Shown: positions 35,251-44,654, counted from the stretch's first letter. The stretch: DNA of 64,000 nucleotides from Croceibacterium salegens (GCF_009827435.1 NZ_WTYM01000052.1:124001-188000); one strand, 5' to 3'. The notes: generated by a model from the sequence alone, not told the origin. Numbers and translations are program-made.

Positions 35251-36468
35251 ATGAAGCGCGCTCTTCCACTTCTGGCGATTGCCCTGGCTGCCGCGCTCGG
35301 CGTGGGGGCTTACGGCGCTGCGCCGCTGTTCGACGATCCGGGTGAGACCCGCGAGGCGATGCGCCAGGCCCTGTCCGATCAGAAACTGGCGGAAACCCGC
35401 AGCAAGCAACTCGAAGCCGAAGCGGCGCGCGCCACTGTGGCGGCGGACAAGACCCGTCGCGAGGCCGCCGCGCTCGCCGCCCGCGTCCAGCAGGCCGAGG
35501 CCGGGATCGCCGCCGCCGAGGCGCGGATCAAGCTGGTCGATCGCGAACGCGCGACCCTGCGCGAGGAGCTCGGCCGCCAGCAGGGCCCGCTCGTCAAGCT
35601 GACCGCGGCGCTGCAGCAGTTCTCGCGCCGTCCCGCCGCGCTCTCGATCCTGCGTCCCGGATCGGTGCGCGACATCGTTTATACCCGCGCGCTGCTGTCG
35701 AACGCGGTGCCCACGGTACAGCGCCGCACTTCGGGCTTGCGCGCCCGGCTGGCGCGCAGCCGCGCCTTGCGCGCGCAGGCGGTCCAGGCCGCAGCCGTGC
35801 TGCGCGACGAGCAAGAGAACTTCGACACCCGCAGCGCCGAGCTCGCTGCGCTCGAAACCCGCCAGCGGCTCGCCTCGCGCGAAGCCGGCGGTAACGCCGC
35901 GCGCGAAGCGGAGCGGGCTCTGGCGCTGGCCGAGCAGGCACGCGACCTCGACAGTCTCGTCGGCCAGCTCGACAAGGACGGCGACCTGCGCCGCCGTCTC
36001 GCCGCCCTTCCCGGGCCGGTGCTGCGTCCACCCGATCCCGAGCTGGCGCGCAACGAGGCGGTGCCGGAACCGGTCGCACCGGCTGGTGACGACAGTGCGG
36101 GGCCGCCGCCGTCGCCCTATTACCTACCCGTCACCGGCCGCACGGTCAGCGGTTTCGGCACGCCCTCGGAGGGGGGGCAGAGCAGCGCACTCACGCTCGC
36201 GCCACGCGGCGGCGCGCAGGTCGTCTCTCCCGCCGCAGGGCGTGTAGTCTTCGCTGGGCCCTATCGTGGATACGGGCGGATCGTGATCATCGAGCACGCA
36301 GGCGGCTGGACCAGCCTCGTCACCGGAATGGCAAGGATCGACGTACAGGTCGGCGCAACGCTTGTGGGCGGCGCTCCGCTCGGCATCGCCGGGCAGGGCC
36401 GGCCGACCATTGCGCTCGAATTGCGGCGCGGCGGCGAACCGGTCAATCCATTGCAGTTCGTCGGCTGA
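35251..36468 (+). CDS. EnvC-like murein hydrolase activator with degenerate LytM domain
   Basis: 405 residues. A signal peptide ends near ALGVGAYGAA. Residues 30-245 form a long Ala/Glu/Arg/Leu-rich coiled coil. The last 115 residues are LytM-shaped (LPVTGRTVSGFGTPSEGG, VVSPAAGRVVFAGPYRGYGRIVIIEH). The usual zinc ligands are gone: the HxGxD position reads SSALTLAPRG, and the final HLHFE position reads TIALELRRGG. That is the hallmark of EnvC/NlpD activators, which have no hydrolase activity and instead switch on amidases at division. No amidase gene is nearby. It precedes ctpA, a common alphaproteobacterial order. Confidence 0.9.
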   Translation: MKRALPLLAIALAAALGVGAYGAAPLFDDPGETREAMRQALSDQKLAETRSKQLEAEAARATVAADKTRREAAALAARVQQAEAGIAAAEARIKLVDRERATLREELGRQQGPLVKLTAALQQFSRRPAALSILRPGSVRDIVYTRALLSNAVPTVQRRTSGLRARLARSRALRAQAVQAAAVLRDEQENFDTRSAELAALETRQRLASREAGGNAAREAERALALAEQARDLDSLVGQLDKDGDLRRRLAALPGPVLRPPDPELARNEAVPEPVAPAGDDSAGPPPSPYYLPVTGRTVSGFGTPSEGGQSSALTLAPRGGAQVVSPAAGRVVFAGPYRGYGRIVIIEHAGGWTSLVTGMARIDVQVGATLVGGAPLGIAGQGRPTIALELRRGGEPVNPLQFVG

Positions 36469-36560
36469 AAAGTGCCGCCGAGAGACAAGGCGCCTGCCTC
36501 ATCTGGCGTTAACCCGCCACGCGCGATACAACCCCCGGCAACACCGACGAGGATCCGCCG

Positions 36561-37895
36561 ATGAAGTTCGTTCCCCACTTGCGCGCTGCCGCCCTGCTGA
36601 CCGCGGTCGCCCTGCTGCCTGCGACGACCGCGGGCTATGCCCAGGTCGACGGCGCAGTCTCGCCGGAATTCGCCAAGTTCTTCGCCACTTACCAGCGGAT
36701 CAAGACCAGCTACGTCGAGCCGGTCGACGACAAGGTGCTGATCAAGGGCGCGATCGACGGCATGCTCGCCGCGCTCGACCCGCACTCGGCCTATCTCGAA
36801 GGCGCCAGTTTCGAACGCCTGACGACGCTGATTGACGGCAACTACCAGGGCCTCGGCATCTCGGTTCAGATGGACCAGGGCGCGGTGAAGGTCGTCTCCC
36901 CGTTCAAGGGCAGCCCGGCGGACAAGGCCGGGATCAAGGCCGGGGACTTCATCACCCACATCGACGGCAAGCTCATCTACGGACTCGAACTCGACGATGC
37001 GGTCGAGCAGATGCGCGGGCCGGCCGGGTCGTCCGTCCGCCTCTCGGTGGTACGCAGCGGCCGCGATGCGCCGTTCGACGTGACCGTGACGCGCGGCGTG
37101 ATCGAGCTCGAACCGGTCACCTACGAGATGAAGTCCGGCAACATCGGCTACATCAGCGTCAACGAGTTCAGCCGCGATGTCGGCAACGACGTGAACAACG
37201 CCCTGCGCGCGCTGCGCCAGGAAGCGTCCGGGCGGCTCGGCGGCCTGGTCCTCGACCTGCGTCGCAACCCTGGCGGTTCGCTCGATGAGGCGGTCGCGCT
37301 GTCCGACCTGTTCCTCGACAAGGGCGCGATCGTCTCGCAGCGCGGCCGCACGCGCCGTGACACCGTCTACTACGACGCCGAATCAGTGTTCCGCGGCGAT
37401 GCCGCCGCCGGCATCCCGATCATCGTGCTGATCGACGCAGGCACCGCCTCGGCCAGCGAGATCGTCGCAGGCGCGTTGCAGGACCAGCACCGCGCGCTGA
37501 TCATGGGCGAGCGCAGCTTCGGCAAGGGCAGCGTGCAGTCGTTGCTGCCGCTGACCCGCACCAGCGCGCTCAAGCTGACCACGGCGCGCTACTACACGCC
37601 CTCGGGCCGGTCGGTGCAGGAAGGCGGGATCGAACCCGACATCCGCGTGCCGCAGCTGTCCGACCCCGACGCCGAACTCCGCGCAAAGTATTCCTATCGC
37701 GAGAGCGACCTCAAGCGGCACCTCGTCAACGAGGTCGACCTCGACGACGAGGCGCTCGAAGGCGATACCAAGCAGGATCCGCGCTTCACCCAGACCGCGG
37801 CGCAGCTCGAGAAGGAAGGCATCGACGACTTCCAGCTCGACTATGCGATCAAGACGCTCAAGCGCACCGCCGGTGTGATGACCGCCCGCCGCTGA
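36561..37895 (+). CDS. ctpA: S41-family C-terminal processing peptidase
   Basis: 444 residues with a signal peptide ending near TTAGYAQ. A PDZ domain covers about 90-175 (GISVQMDQGAVKVVSPFKGSPADKAGIKAGD, only part quoted by position). The catalytic dyad is Ser in GTASASEIVAG near 297 and Lys in SFGKGSVQSLL near 321. LRRNPGGSLDEAV is a family signature. The periplasmic enzyme trims C-termini of envelope proteins and often controls peptidoglycan hydrolases, which fits its neighbour, the EnvC-like activator. Confidence 0.94.
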   Translation: MKFVPHLRAAALLTAVALLPATTAGYAQVDGAVSPEFAKFFATYQRIKTSYVEPVDDKVLIKGAIDGMLAALDPHSAYLEGASFERLTTLIDGNYQGLGISVQMDQGAVKVVSPFKGSPADKAGIKAGDFITHIDGKLIYGLELDDAVEQMRGPAGSSVRLSVVRSGRDAPFDVTVTRGVIELEPVTYEMKSGNIGYISVNEFSRDVGNDVNNALRALRQEASGRLGGLVLDLRRNPGGSLDEAVALSDLFLDKGAIVSQRGRTRRDTVYYDAESVFRGDAAAGIPIIVLIDAGTASASEIVAGALQDQHRALIMGERSFGKGSVQSLLPLTRTSALKLTTARYYTPSGRSVQEGGIEPDIRVPQLSDPDAELRAKYSYRESDLKRHLVNEVDLDDEALEGDTKQDPRFTQTAAQLEKEGIDDFQLDYAIKTLKRTAGVMTARR

Positions 37896-37909
37896 CCGAA
37901 AGGCTTCCC

Positions 37910-38377
37910 GTGACCAGTTCCGACCGGCTCGCCCAGAAACTGGCGCTCGCCGTCCCGCTGCTCCTGCTCGGCGGGGCCTATCTCGGGCAGTACGGCTTCG
38001 ATCTCTACCCCTGCGAGATGTGTTGGTGGCAGCGCTGGCCGCATTTTGTGGCGCTGGCGCTGGCACTCGTCTCGTTCGTCATCGCGCCGAAGCGGCTGTG
38101 GGTCGCGCTTGCCGCAGGCGGCATCCTGACGTCCGGGCTGATCGGCGCCTATCATGCCGGGGTCGAATACGACTGGTGGGAAGGGCTGACTGCGTGCAGC
38201 AACACCGCCGCGGCAAACGGCGGCAGCGCGATGGACGCAATCCTCAACGCCCCGCTGGTGCGTTGCGACGAAGTGCAATGGTCGCTGTTCGGAATCTCGC
38301 TGGCGGGCTACAACTTCCTCATCTCGACCGCTTCGGCGATCGTGATCTTCGTCCTCTTGGGAAGGAAGGCTGTATGA
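37910..38377 (+). CDS. dsbB: DsbB-like disulfide-bond formation protein
   Basis: 155 residues, GTG start. Four transmembrane helices are visible. YPCEMCWWQRWPH near 33-45 is the first periplasmic Cys pair (CxxC), and the second pair is TACSN near 99 and VRCDEVQWS near 122. The RW after the CxxC is usual for quinone-linked DsbB. It would reoxidise DsbA using ubiquinone. coq7, a ubiquinone-synthesis gene, starts within its stop (ATGA), so electron acceptor and user are made together; dsbA is not in the window. Confidence 0.88.
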   Translation: MTSSDRLAQKLALAVPLLLLGGAYLGQYGFDLYPCEMCWWQRWPHFVALALALVSFVIAPKRLWVALAAGGILTSGLIGAYHAGVEYDWWEGLTACSNTAAANGGSAMDAILNAPLVRCDEVQWSLFGISLAGYNFLISTASAIVIFVLLGRKAV

Positions 38378-38889
38378 CCGACCGCGCCACGATGATCCGG
38401 GTCGACCAGGCCGGCGAGTACGGCGCGACCAGGATTTATGCAGGGCAGCTCGCGGTGATGGGCGACCGGGGGCCGGATTCGGCCGAGATCCGCGCCATGG
38501 CCGAGCAGGAAGCGGGGCACCTCGCGAAATTCAACGTCCTGATGGCGGAACGCGGCACGCGTCCGACCGCGCTGCAGCCGTTCTGGTCGGTTGCCGGCTA
38601 TGCCCTCGGCGCGGCGACCGCCCTGATCGGCCCGGAAGCTGCCATGGCCTGCACAGCGGCGATCGAGGAAGAGATCGACCGTCACTACACCCGCCAGCTT
38701 GACGAGCTCGAGGCAGACGGCGACGATCCCAAACTCGCCCGGATGATCACCGAATTCCGCGCCGACGAGCAGGCGCACCGCGATGCCGCGCTCGCCGCCG
38801 GCGCCGAGCGGGCGCCGGGCTATCCGTTGCTCTCGGCGGCGATCCGGCTCGGCTGCCGCGCGGCAATCCGCCTTTCCGAGAAGATTTGA
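38374..38889 (+). CDS. coq7: Demethoxyubiquinone hydroxylase (COQ7/CAT5 family)
   Basis: 171 residues, ATG overlapping the dsbB stop. The diiron motif is complete: E in EYGATRIYAGQLA near 14, ExxH in EQEAGHLAKFN near 45-52, E in AIEEEIDRHY near 98 and ExxH in DEQAHRDAAL near 133. This family adds a hydroxyl to the ubiquinone ring at C6. It is the last gene of the nadD-to-coq7 run. The enzyme replaces UbiF, as expected for alphaproteobacteria. Confidence 0.95.
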   Translation: MTDRATMIRVDQAGEYGATRIYAGQLAVMGDRGPDSAEIRAMAEQEAGHLAKFNVLMAERGTRPTALQPFWSVAGYALGAATALIGPEAAMACTAAIEEEIDRHYTRQLDELEADGDDPKLARMITEFRADEQAHRDAALAAGAERAPGYPLLSAAIRLGCRAAIRLSEKI

Positions 38890-39015
38890 CGCGGAACAAG
38901 GCCGCCGCGTCGCCGGTTTCATAGAACAAGGCTGGCGCACATCGGCGGGCCGCTTCATATGCAGTTCACGCCGCAACATGCTCAATGGCGCCCGCCGATT
39001 GAAGGAATGCCGACG

Positions 39016-39606
39016 ATGAAAGCCCTCCCCGTTCTCGCCGCGCTCGCCGCCGCAAGCACCTTCGCCTCCGTGCCCGCTGCCGCGCAGGACGCCGACGGCG
39101 GCGAAAAGATCAACCAGCTGATCATTTACGGCGACGACGAGTGCCCCAAATCGGAAGGTGGCGAAATCACCGTCTGCGCCCGCCTCGACGAGAGCGAACG
39201 CTACCGCATCCCGCCCGACCTGCGGCAGAGCGACAGCCCGGACAACGTGCCGTGGACCAACCGCGTGAAGTCGTTCGAGGCGGTCGGCGATTTCGGCCCC
39301 CTGTCGTGCTCGGCCGTCGGGCTCGGCGGCGAACTCGGCTGCACCGCGAAGATGATCGAGGCGGCCTACGAGGAAAAGAAGCACGGCAATTCGGTCAAGA
39401 TGGCCGAGCTGGTTGCCAAGGCGCGCGAGGAGCGCCTCTCGACGATCGACGAGGAGGCTGCCGCGACGCAGGCCCGCGTCGAGCAGATCGAGAAAGAATA
39501 CATGGATCGTCTCGCTCGCGAAGACGCAGCCGCCGCGGCCGCCTCTGCCGACGACGCGGTCAATCCGGACAGCAACGCCGATCTCGCTACCCCGCCGGGC
39601 GACTGA
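39016..39606 (+). CDS. Secreted protein of unknown function with sphingomonad CxR motif
   Basis: 196 residues from ATG (MKALPVLAALAAASTFASVP), with AAGGA nine bases upstream; earlier in-frame ATGs at 38959 and 39007 are less likely. The signal peptide ends near PAAAQD. DECPKSEGGEITVCARLDESERYRIPPDLR (positions about 40-70, quoted here by ends) contains the C-x8-12-EIxVCxR-ERYRIP pattern that, from memory, recurs in many Sphingomonadales exported proteins. A second Cys pair lies in LSCSAVGLGGELGCTAK. The last 70 residues form a charged helix. I see no catalytic motif. It is alone, 44 bases before wecB. Confidence 0.72.
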   Translation: MKALPVLAALAAASTFASVPAAAQDADGGEKINQLIIYGDDECPKSEGGEITVCARLDESERYRIPPDLRQSDSPDNVPWTNRVKSFEAVGDFGPLSCSAVGLGGELGCTAKMIEAAYEEKKHGNSVKMAELVAKAREERLSTIDEEAAATQARVEQIEKEYMDRLAREDAAAAAASADDAVNPDSNADLATPPGD

Positions 39607-39650
39607 CAGCGTAAGCGCGCGATTAACCGAATTGGGCTAAGGGCGGCTGC

Positions 39651-40772
39651 ATGAGCGGCCGTAAACGCATTCTCACCGTCTTCGGCACCCGTCCGGAGGC
39701 CATCAAGCTCTTCCCGCTGGTCCACGCGCTCGAAGCCGACGCGCGGTTCGACAGCCGGGTCTGCGTGAGCGCGCAACACCGCGGCATGCTCGACCAAGTG
39801 CTCGAAATAGCGGGCATTTTGCCCCATCACGATCTCGACCTGATGCGGCCCGACCAGACCCTCGACGGACTCACCGCGGCGCTGCTGACCGGTCTCGGCA
39901 AGGTCTTGGACGTGGAACGGCCGGACTGGGTCGTCGTGCAGGGCGATACCGCCACTGCCATGGCCGGGGCGCTCGCCGCCTACTACCGCAAGATCCCCGT
40001 CTGCCACGTCGAAGCGGGCCTGCGCAGCGGAAACATCCATCATCCGTGGCCCGAAGAGGTCAATCGGAAGATCATCGGCACAATTGCTGCTCTGCATTGC
40101 GCACCGACCGAGACTTCGGCCGTTGCATTGAAGCGCGAGAACGTCGATCCGGCGACCATCCATATCACCGGGAACACCGTGGTCGATGCGTTGCACTGGA
40201 TCGTTGCACGGGTCGAAGCCGATCCATCGCTCGCTGCGGGTCTCGCGGACATCGAGGCACGCTTCGCCGGCAAGCGCGTGATCGGCGTCACCAGCCACCG
40301 GCGCGAGAACTTCGGCGAGGGGATGGAGGCAATCGCCACCGCGATCCGTCGCCTGGCAGAGCGCGGCGACGTCGCGTTGGTCTTCCCCGTCCACCTCAAC
40401 CCCAACGTGCGCAAAGTCATGAACGAGCGTCTCGTCGGCCTCGACAACGTCGCGCTGATCGAACCGCTCGACTACCCGCACTTCGCCCGTCTGATCGCTA
40501 TCTCCACCCTCATGCTGACCGACAGCGGGGGCGTGCAGGAAGAGGCGCCCGCGCTGGGCAAGCCGGTGCTGGTCATGCGCGAGACGACCGAACGGCCCGA
40601 AGGCGTCGAAGCCGGCACGGCGAAGCTGGTCGGGACCGATGCCGATCGCATCGTATTCGAAGCCGAGCAGTTGCTCGACGACGCCGAGGCATATGCCGCG
40701 ATGGCGCGGGCGCACAATCCCTTCGGCGACGGCCGCAGCTCCGCGCGTATCGCCGATCTGCTCGTCGGATAG
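39651..40772 (+). CDS. wecB: UDP-N-acetylglucosamine 2-epimerase (non-hydrolysing)
   Basis: 373 residues. KRILTVFGTRPEAIKLFPLVHALE, VVVQGDTATAMAGALAAYY, HVEAGLRSG, GVTSHRRENFGEG and LTDSGGVQEEAPALGKPVL are the WecB signatures in order. It interconverts UDP-GlcNAc and UDP-ManNAc. With wecC 180 bases downstream it would supply UDP-ManNAcA. It starts the polysaccharide locus. A second 2-epimerase of a different branch is encoded at 46780-47928. Confidence 0.94.
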   Translation: MSGRKRILTVFGTRPEAIKLFPLVHALEADARFDSRVCVSAQHRGMLDQVLEIAGILPHHDLDLMRPDQTLDGLTAALLTGLGKVLDVERPDWVVVQGDTATAMAGALAAYYRKIPVCHVEAGLRSGNIHHPWPEEVNRKIIGTIAALHCAPTETSAVALKRENVDPATIHITGNTVVDALHWIVARVEADPSLAAGLADIEARFAGKRVIGVTSHRRENFGEGMEAIATAIRRLAERGDVALVFPVHLNPNVRKVMNERLVGLDNVALIEPLDYPHFARLIAISTLMLTDSGGVQEEAPALGKPVLVMRETTERPEGVEAGTAKLVGTDADRIVFEAEQLLDDAEAYAAMARAHNPFGDGRSSARIADLLVG

Positions 40773-40778
40773 CGCATT

Positions 40779-40813
40779 CGGTCCGCATTGCGGACCGCAA
40801 GGCCGAACGGCCG
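40779..40813 (-). repeat. Two-hairpin REP-like element, copy B
   Basis: Directly after the wecB stop, the hairpin CGGTCCGC-ATT-GCGGACCG is followed by CAAGGCCGAACGGCCG. Its reverse complement equals copy A (34749-34785) over 24 bases plus the second hairpin arm; only the loop differs. It lies in the 179-base spacer between wecB and wecC. Confidence 0.75.
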
Positions 40814-40951
40814 TCCGGACCCCGGACCATGTTCGGGGGAGGAAAGACAAGCCGGCGGATGCCGGCGCCGGCGCTTGAGGCGAACAAGAGCGTTACCCGA
40901 ATATCAACCCTTTGCTGCCAAGGCGGTGGGCGCAAGCAGCAAGGGTGTTAC

Positions 40952-42256
40952 ATGCGCGGCGAGAACCTTCCGCAAGTCTCGGTCATCGGCCTCGGCTACA
41001 TCGGCCTGCCCACGGCGGCGATCATCGCCCGCAGCGGCATGCATGTGCACGGCGTGGACGTCAGCCAGCACGTGGTCGACACGATCAATCGCGGCGAGAT
41101 CCACATCGAGGAAGTGGATCTCGACGGGCTGGTGCAGGGCGTGGTCCAGCGCGGACTGTTGCGCGCCGGGACCGAGGTGCAGGCGGCCGACGTCTTCGTC
41201 ATCGCGGTGCCGACCCCGTTCCACAAGGATGGCGCGCACACGCCGGACATCTCCTATGTGCTCGCCGCGGCGGAGAACGTCGCCAGGGTCATCAAGCCCG
41301 GCGATTGCGTAATCCTCGAATCGACCTCGCCGGTCGGCACGACCGAGGCGATGCGTGACATGATCGCCAGCAAGCGCCCCGATCTAAGAGTGCCGGGCAT
41401 GTGCGACGGCACACCCGACATCTCCATCGCCTATTGCCCCGAGCGCGTGCTGCCCGGGCACATCCTCAAGGAGTTGATCGAGAACGACCGCTCGATCGGC
41501 GGCATCACCCCGCGCTGCGCTCGCAAGGCGCTGGCGTTCTACAAGCGCTTCGTTCGCGGTACCTGCGTCACCACCGACGCGAAGAGCGCGGAAATGACCA
41601 AGCTGGTCGAGAACGCCTACCGGGACGTCAACATCGCTTTCGCCAACGAGCTGTCGATCGTCTCCGACGCGATGGGCCTCGATGTGTGGGAAGTCATCAA
41701 GCTCGCGAACCGCCATCCGCGCGTGAACATCCTCACTCCGGGACCCGGCGTGGGCGGGCACTGCATTGCGGTCGATCCGTGGTTCATCGTCCACGGCGCG
41801 CCATCGGAGACCCCGCTTATCCGCACCGCGCGTGGGGTCAACGATGGCAAGATTCACCACGTGATCGCCCGCGCCGCCGCGCTGGTTGAGGCGCATCCGG
41901 AGGCCAAGGCCGCCTGCCTCGGGCTCGCTTTCAAGGCCAACATCGACGACTTCCGCGAGAGCCCGGCCCGACTGGTCGCCGCCACGCTGGCGCGCCGCTT
42001 CGGCGAGCGCATAGCCATCGTCGAGCCCTATGCCGCCGAACTGCCGCGCGAATTCGCGGGCACGGGCGCCAAGCAGGTCGATATCGATACCGCGCTTGAG
42101 GAGTGCGAGGTGATGATCGTCTTGGTCGACCACGACGTTTTCAAGTCGGTGCCGCTGGCCGAACGCATCGGCAAGGCGGTCTACGACACGCGCGGAATCT
42201 GGCCTGACCAGCCTCAGGCTGAAGACGAGCCGGCGGAACTGCGCCGCGCCGGCTGA
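40952..42256 (+). CDS. wecC: UDP-N-acetyl-D-mannosamine dehydrogenase
   Basis: 434 residues from ATG with AAGGG upstream. VSVIGLGYIGLPTAAIIARSG binds NAD, and PTPFHKDGAHTPDISY and GPGVGGHCIAVDPW, with the catalytic Cys near 268, place it in the WecC branch of the UDP-sugar dehydrogenases. KAACLGLAFKANIDDFRESPA is the C-terminal UDP-binding part. It oxidises UDP-ManNAc to UDP-ManNAcA. A REP-like copy lies between it and wecB. Its stop nearly meets that of the convergent ugd (3-base gap). Confidence 0.92.
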   Translation: MRGENLPQVSVIGLGYIGLPTAAIIARSGMHVHGVDVSQHVVDTINRGEIHIEEVDLDGLVQGVVQRGLLRAGTEVQAADVFVIAVPTPFHKDGAHTPDISYVLAAAENVARVIKPGDCVILESTSPVGTTEAMRDMIASKRPDLRVPGMCDGTPDISIAYCPERVLPGHILKELIENDRSIGGITPRCARKALAFYKRFVRGTCVTTDAKSAEMTKLVENAYRDVNIAFANELSIVSDAMGLDVWEVIKLANRHPRVNILTPGPGVGGHCIAVDPWFIVHGAPSETPLIRTARGVNDGKIHHVIARAAALVEAHPEAKAACLGLAFKANIDDFRESPARLVAATLARRFGERIAIVEPYAAELPREFAGTGAKQVDIDTALEECEVMIVLVDHDVFKSVPLAERIGKAVYDTRGIWPDQPQAEDEPAELRRAG

Positions 42257-42259
42257 TCC

Positions 42260-43570
42260 TCAGTCGCGCCCCACGCTGACGTAGGTGAACCCGGCGGCGC
42301 GCACATCCTCGGAGCGGTAGATGTTGCGCAGGTCGACCAACAGCGGGGCCTTCGCCAATTCCTTTACCCGCTTGAGGTCGAGCGCGCGGAAGGCATCCCA
42401 TTCGGTGACGATGACGACAGCGTCGGCACCTTCGATCGCCTCGTAGCTGCTGGTCGTCATCTGCACGTCGGGCATCAGCGGCGCGGCCAGCTCCATGCCC
42501 TCGGGGTCGTAGGCCTTCACCGTAACGCCGGCATCGGCCAGCGTCTGCGCCACGGCGATGGCCGGCGAATCGCGCATGTCGTCGGTGTTCGGCTTGAAGG
42601 TCAGGCCGAGCAGGGCGACCTGCTTGCCCCGCGCCGCGTCCATCCCGCCAAGCGCGTCGATGACCTTGCGGCCCATCGCCCGCTTGCGGCTCTCGTTGAC
42701 CTTCACCACCGCCTCGACGATGCGGACCGGACTGTCATAATCCTCGGCGGTCTTGAGCAGGGCTAGAGTGTCCTTGGGGAAGCACGAGCCGCCATAGCCC
42801 GGCCCGGCATGGAGGAACTTTGAGCCGATGCGGTTATCCATGCCGATGCCGCGGCTGACGTCCTGCACGTTGGCGCCGACCTTTTCGCACAGGTCGGCCA
42901 TCTCGTTGATGAAGGTGATCTTGGTCGCGAGGAAGGCGTTGGCGGCGTACTTGATCAGTTCCGAACTGCGGCGGCTGACGAAGAGGATCGGCGATTCGTT
43001 GAGGAACAGCGGTCGATAGACTTCGCGCATCGTCTCGCGGCCGAATTCGTCTTCGGCGCCGATGACGATGCGGTCGGGACGCTTGAAGTCGCCGATTGCC
43101 GCGCCTTCGCGAAGGAATTCGGGGTTCGAGACGACCGAGACCTTATGCTTGCAGCCCGAGGCGGCGATGATCCGCTCGACCTCGTCGCCGGTGCCGACCG
43201 GCACGGTCGACTTGGTGACGACGACGGCGTCATTTTCCAGCGTCTGGCCCACTTCCTTAGCCACCGCATAGACGAACGAGAGGTCGGCGTGGCCGTCGCC
43301 GCGGCGGCTCGGTGTGCCGACCGCAATGAAAATGGCACCCGCACCGCGAATTCCCTCTGCAAGACTGGTGGTGAAAGACAGGCGTCTGGCCTTGACGTTG
43401 GCCTCGACCAGCGCGTCGAGTCCAGGCTCGTAGATCGGGATCACCCCGTCGCGCAGGCGGTCGATTTTCGACTGGTCCTTGTCGATGCACACGACATCAT
43501 GCCCGAAGTCGGCGAAGCAGGCCCCTGAAACGAGACCGACGTAACCCGAACCAACCATCGCAATCTTCAT
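42260..43570 (-). CDS. ugd: UDP-glucose 6-dehydrogenase
   Basis: 436 residues. KIAMVGSGYVGLVSGACFADFG binds NAD. PSRRGDGHADLSFVYAVA, GIGMDNRIGSKFLHAGPGYGG and SCFPKDTLAL (catalytic Cys near 260) are typical of the short bacterial UDP-glucose dehydrogenase, and GLTFKPNTDDMRDSPA follows. The product is UDP-glucuronate. The next gene upstream on this strand is a UDP-glucuronate-4-epimerase-like protein, so UDP-GalA may follow. It is convergent with wecC. Confidence 0.94.
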   Translation of the reverse strand: MKIAMVGSGYVGLVSGACFADFGHDVVCIDKDQSKIDRLRDGVIPIYEPGLDALVEANVKARRLSFTTSLAEGIRGAGAIFIAVGTPSRRGDGHADLSFVYAVAKEVGQTLENDAVVVTKSTVPVGTGDEVERIIAASGCKHKVSVVSNPEFLREGAAIGDFKRPDRIVIGAEDEFGRETMREVYRPLFLNESPILFVSRRSSELIKYAANAFLATKITFINEMADLCEKVGANVQDVSRGIGMDNRIGSKFLHAGPGYGGSCFPKDTLALLKTAEDYDSPVRIVEAVVKVNESRKRAMGRKVIDALGGMDAARGKQVALLGLTFKPNTDDMRDSPAIAVAQTLADAGVTVKAYDPEGMELAAPLMPDVQMTTSSYEAIEGADAVVIVTEWDAFRALDLKRVKELAKAPLLVDLRNIYRSEDVRAAGFTYVSVGRD

Positions 43571-43640
43571 CTAGCCCTCGTCGTTAGCCCCCCTAGGCTA
43601 TGGAAAGAACAGGGGTAAATCGCAACACTGTCGGCCCCAC

Positions 43641-44654
43641 TCATGTCCTGTAATAGTCGCGGTACCAGGTTACGAAATGATGGATGCCTTCTTGCACACT
43701 TGTTTTCGGGCGATATCCGGTCAGGTTCTCCAGCAGTGTCGCGTCAGCCCATGTGGCCGGCACGTCACCTTTCTGCATACCCAAGTAATTACGCACAGCC
43801 TTGCGACCACACTCGGCCTCGATGCAGTCAATGAATTTGGCCAGCTTGACCTTGTTATTGTTGCCGATGTTGACGATGCGAAATGGCGCCACCGGTGACA
43901 GGCTGTCTTTAGGCATTGGCGCTTCACTTTCCGGAGGACATTGTGGGACCGCGTCTATGAGAAGCCGGATACCGCGCACCAAGTCACTAACATAAGTAAA
44001 GTCGCGGTACATTTCACCGTTGTTGTAAACATCAATCGGTTCGCCGTTGAGGATGCCCTTGGTGAACTTGAATAGGGCCATGTCGGGTCGGCCCCACGGT
44101 CCGTAGACCGTGAAGAAACGAAACATGGTTGTTGGCAGTTTCCACAGGTGAGCATAGCTATGCCCCATTGCTTCGTTGGCCTTCTTTGTGGCCGCATAGA
44201 AAGTGAGCGGCGTATCGGCCTTATCGCGTTCTTCAAACGGCAAGGCCTCGTTTGCTCCGTATACCGAACTGGTCGATGCAATGAGCAAATGACGAACAGC
44301 GAGTTCACGGGCGCATTCTAAAACATTGAAAGTTCCGACGATATTTGCATCCAGATAAGCGCGCGGGTTTTCGAGACTGTATCGGACGCCGGCCTGTGCG
44401 GCGAGGTGGATAATGATGTCGGGTTGTTCGTCCAGCATCAGATCGTGTATTCGATCGAAATCCTCAAGCATGCCGACATGTGCTGAAAAGCGCTGGTTCT
44501 GCAGCAGAATCTGGTGGCGCCGCTCCTTGAGCCGCACGTCATAGTAGTCCGTCATCCCGTCATAACCGACAACTTCGAATCCCTCTTCGAGCAGCAAGTG
44601 CGAGAGATGAAAGCCGATGAAGCCGGCGCTACCAGTCACGAGAACTTTCTGCAT
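43641..44654 (-). CDS. UDP-glucuronate 4-epimerase-like SDR
   Basis: 337 residues. VTGSAGFIGFHLSHLLLEEG binds NAD, DYYDVRLKERR matches the WbpP/LspL/CapI group, and STSSVYGAN with FYAATKKANEAM forms the Ser and YxxxK catalytic set. FRFFTVYGPWGRPDMALF is a UDP-glucuronate epimerase feature. It should convert UDP-GlcA to UDP-GalA. Upstream of ugd on the same strand, it could be co-transcribed with it. Base composition is clearly less GC-rich than in the flanking regions, with many A/T-ending codons, a sign of later acquisition. Confidence 0.9.
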   Translation of the reverse strand: MQKVLVTGSAGFIGFHLSHLLLEEGFEVVGYDGMTDYYDVRLKERRHQILLQNQRFSAHVGMLEDFDRIHDLMLDEQPDIIIHLAAQAGVRYSLENPRAYLDANIVGTFNVLECARELAVRHLLIASTSSVYGANEALPFEERDKADTPLTFYAATKKANEAMGHSYAHLWKLPTTMFRFFTVYGPWGRPDMALFKFTKGILNGEPIDVYNNGEMYRDFTYVSDLVRGIRLLIDAVPQCPPESEAPMPKDSLSPVAPFRIVNIGNNNKVKLAKFIDCIEAECGRKAVRNYLGMQKGDVPATWADATLLENLTGYRPKTSVQEGIHHFVTWYRDYYRT

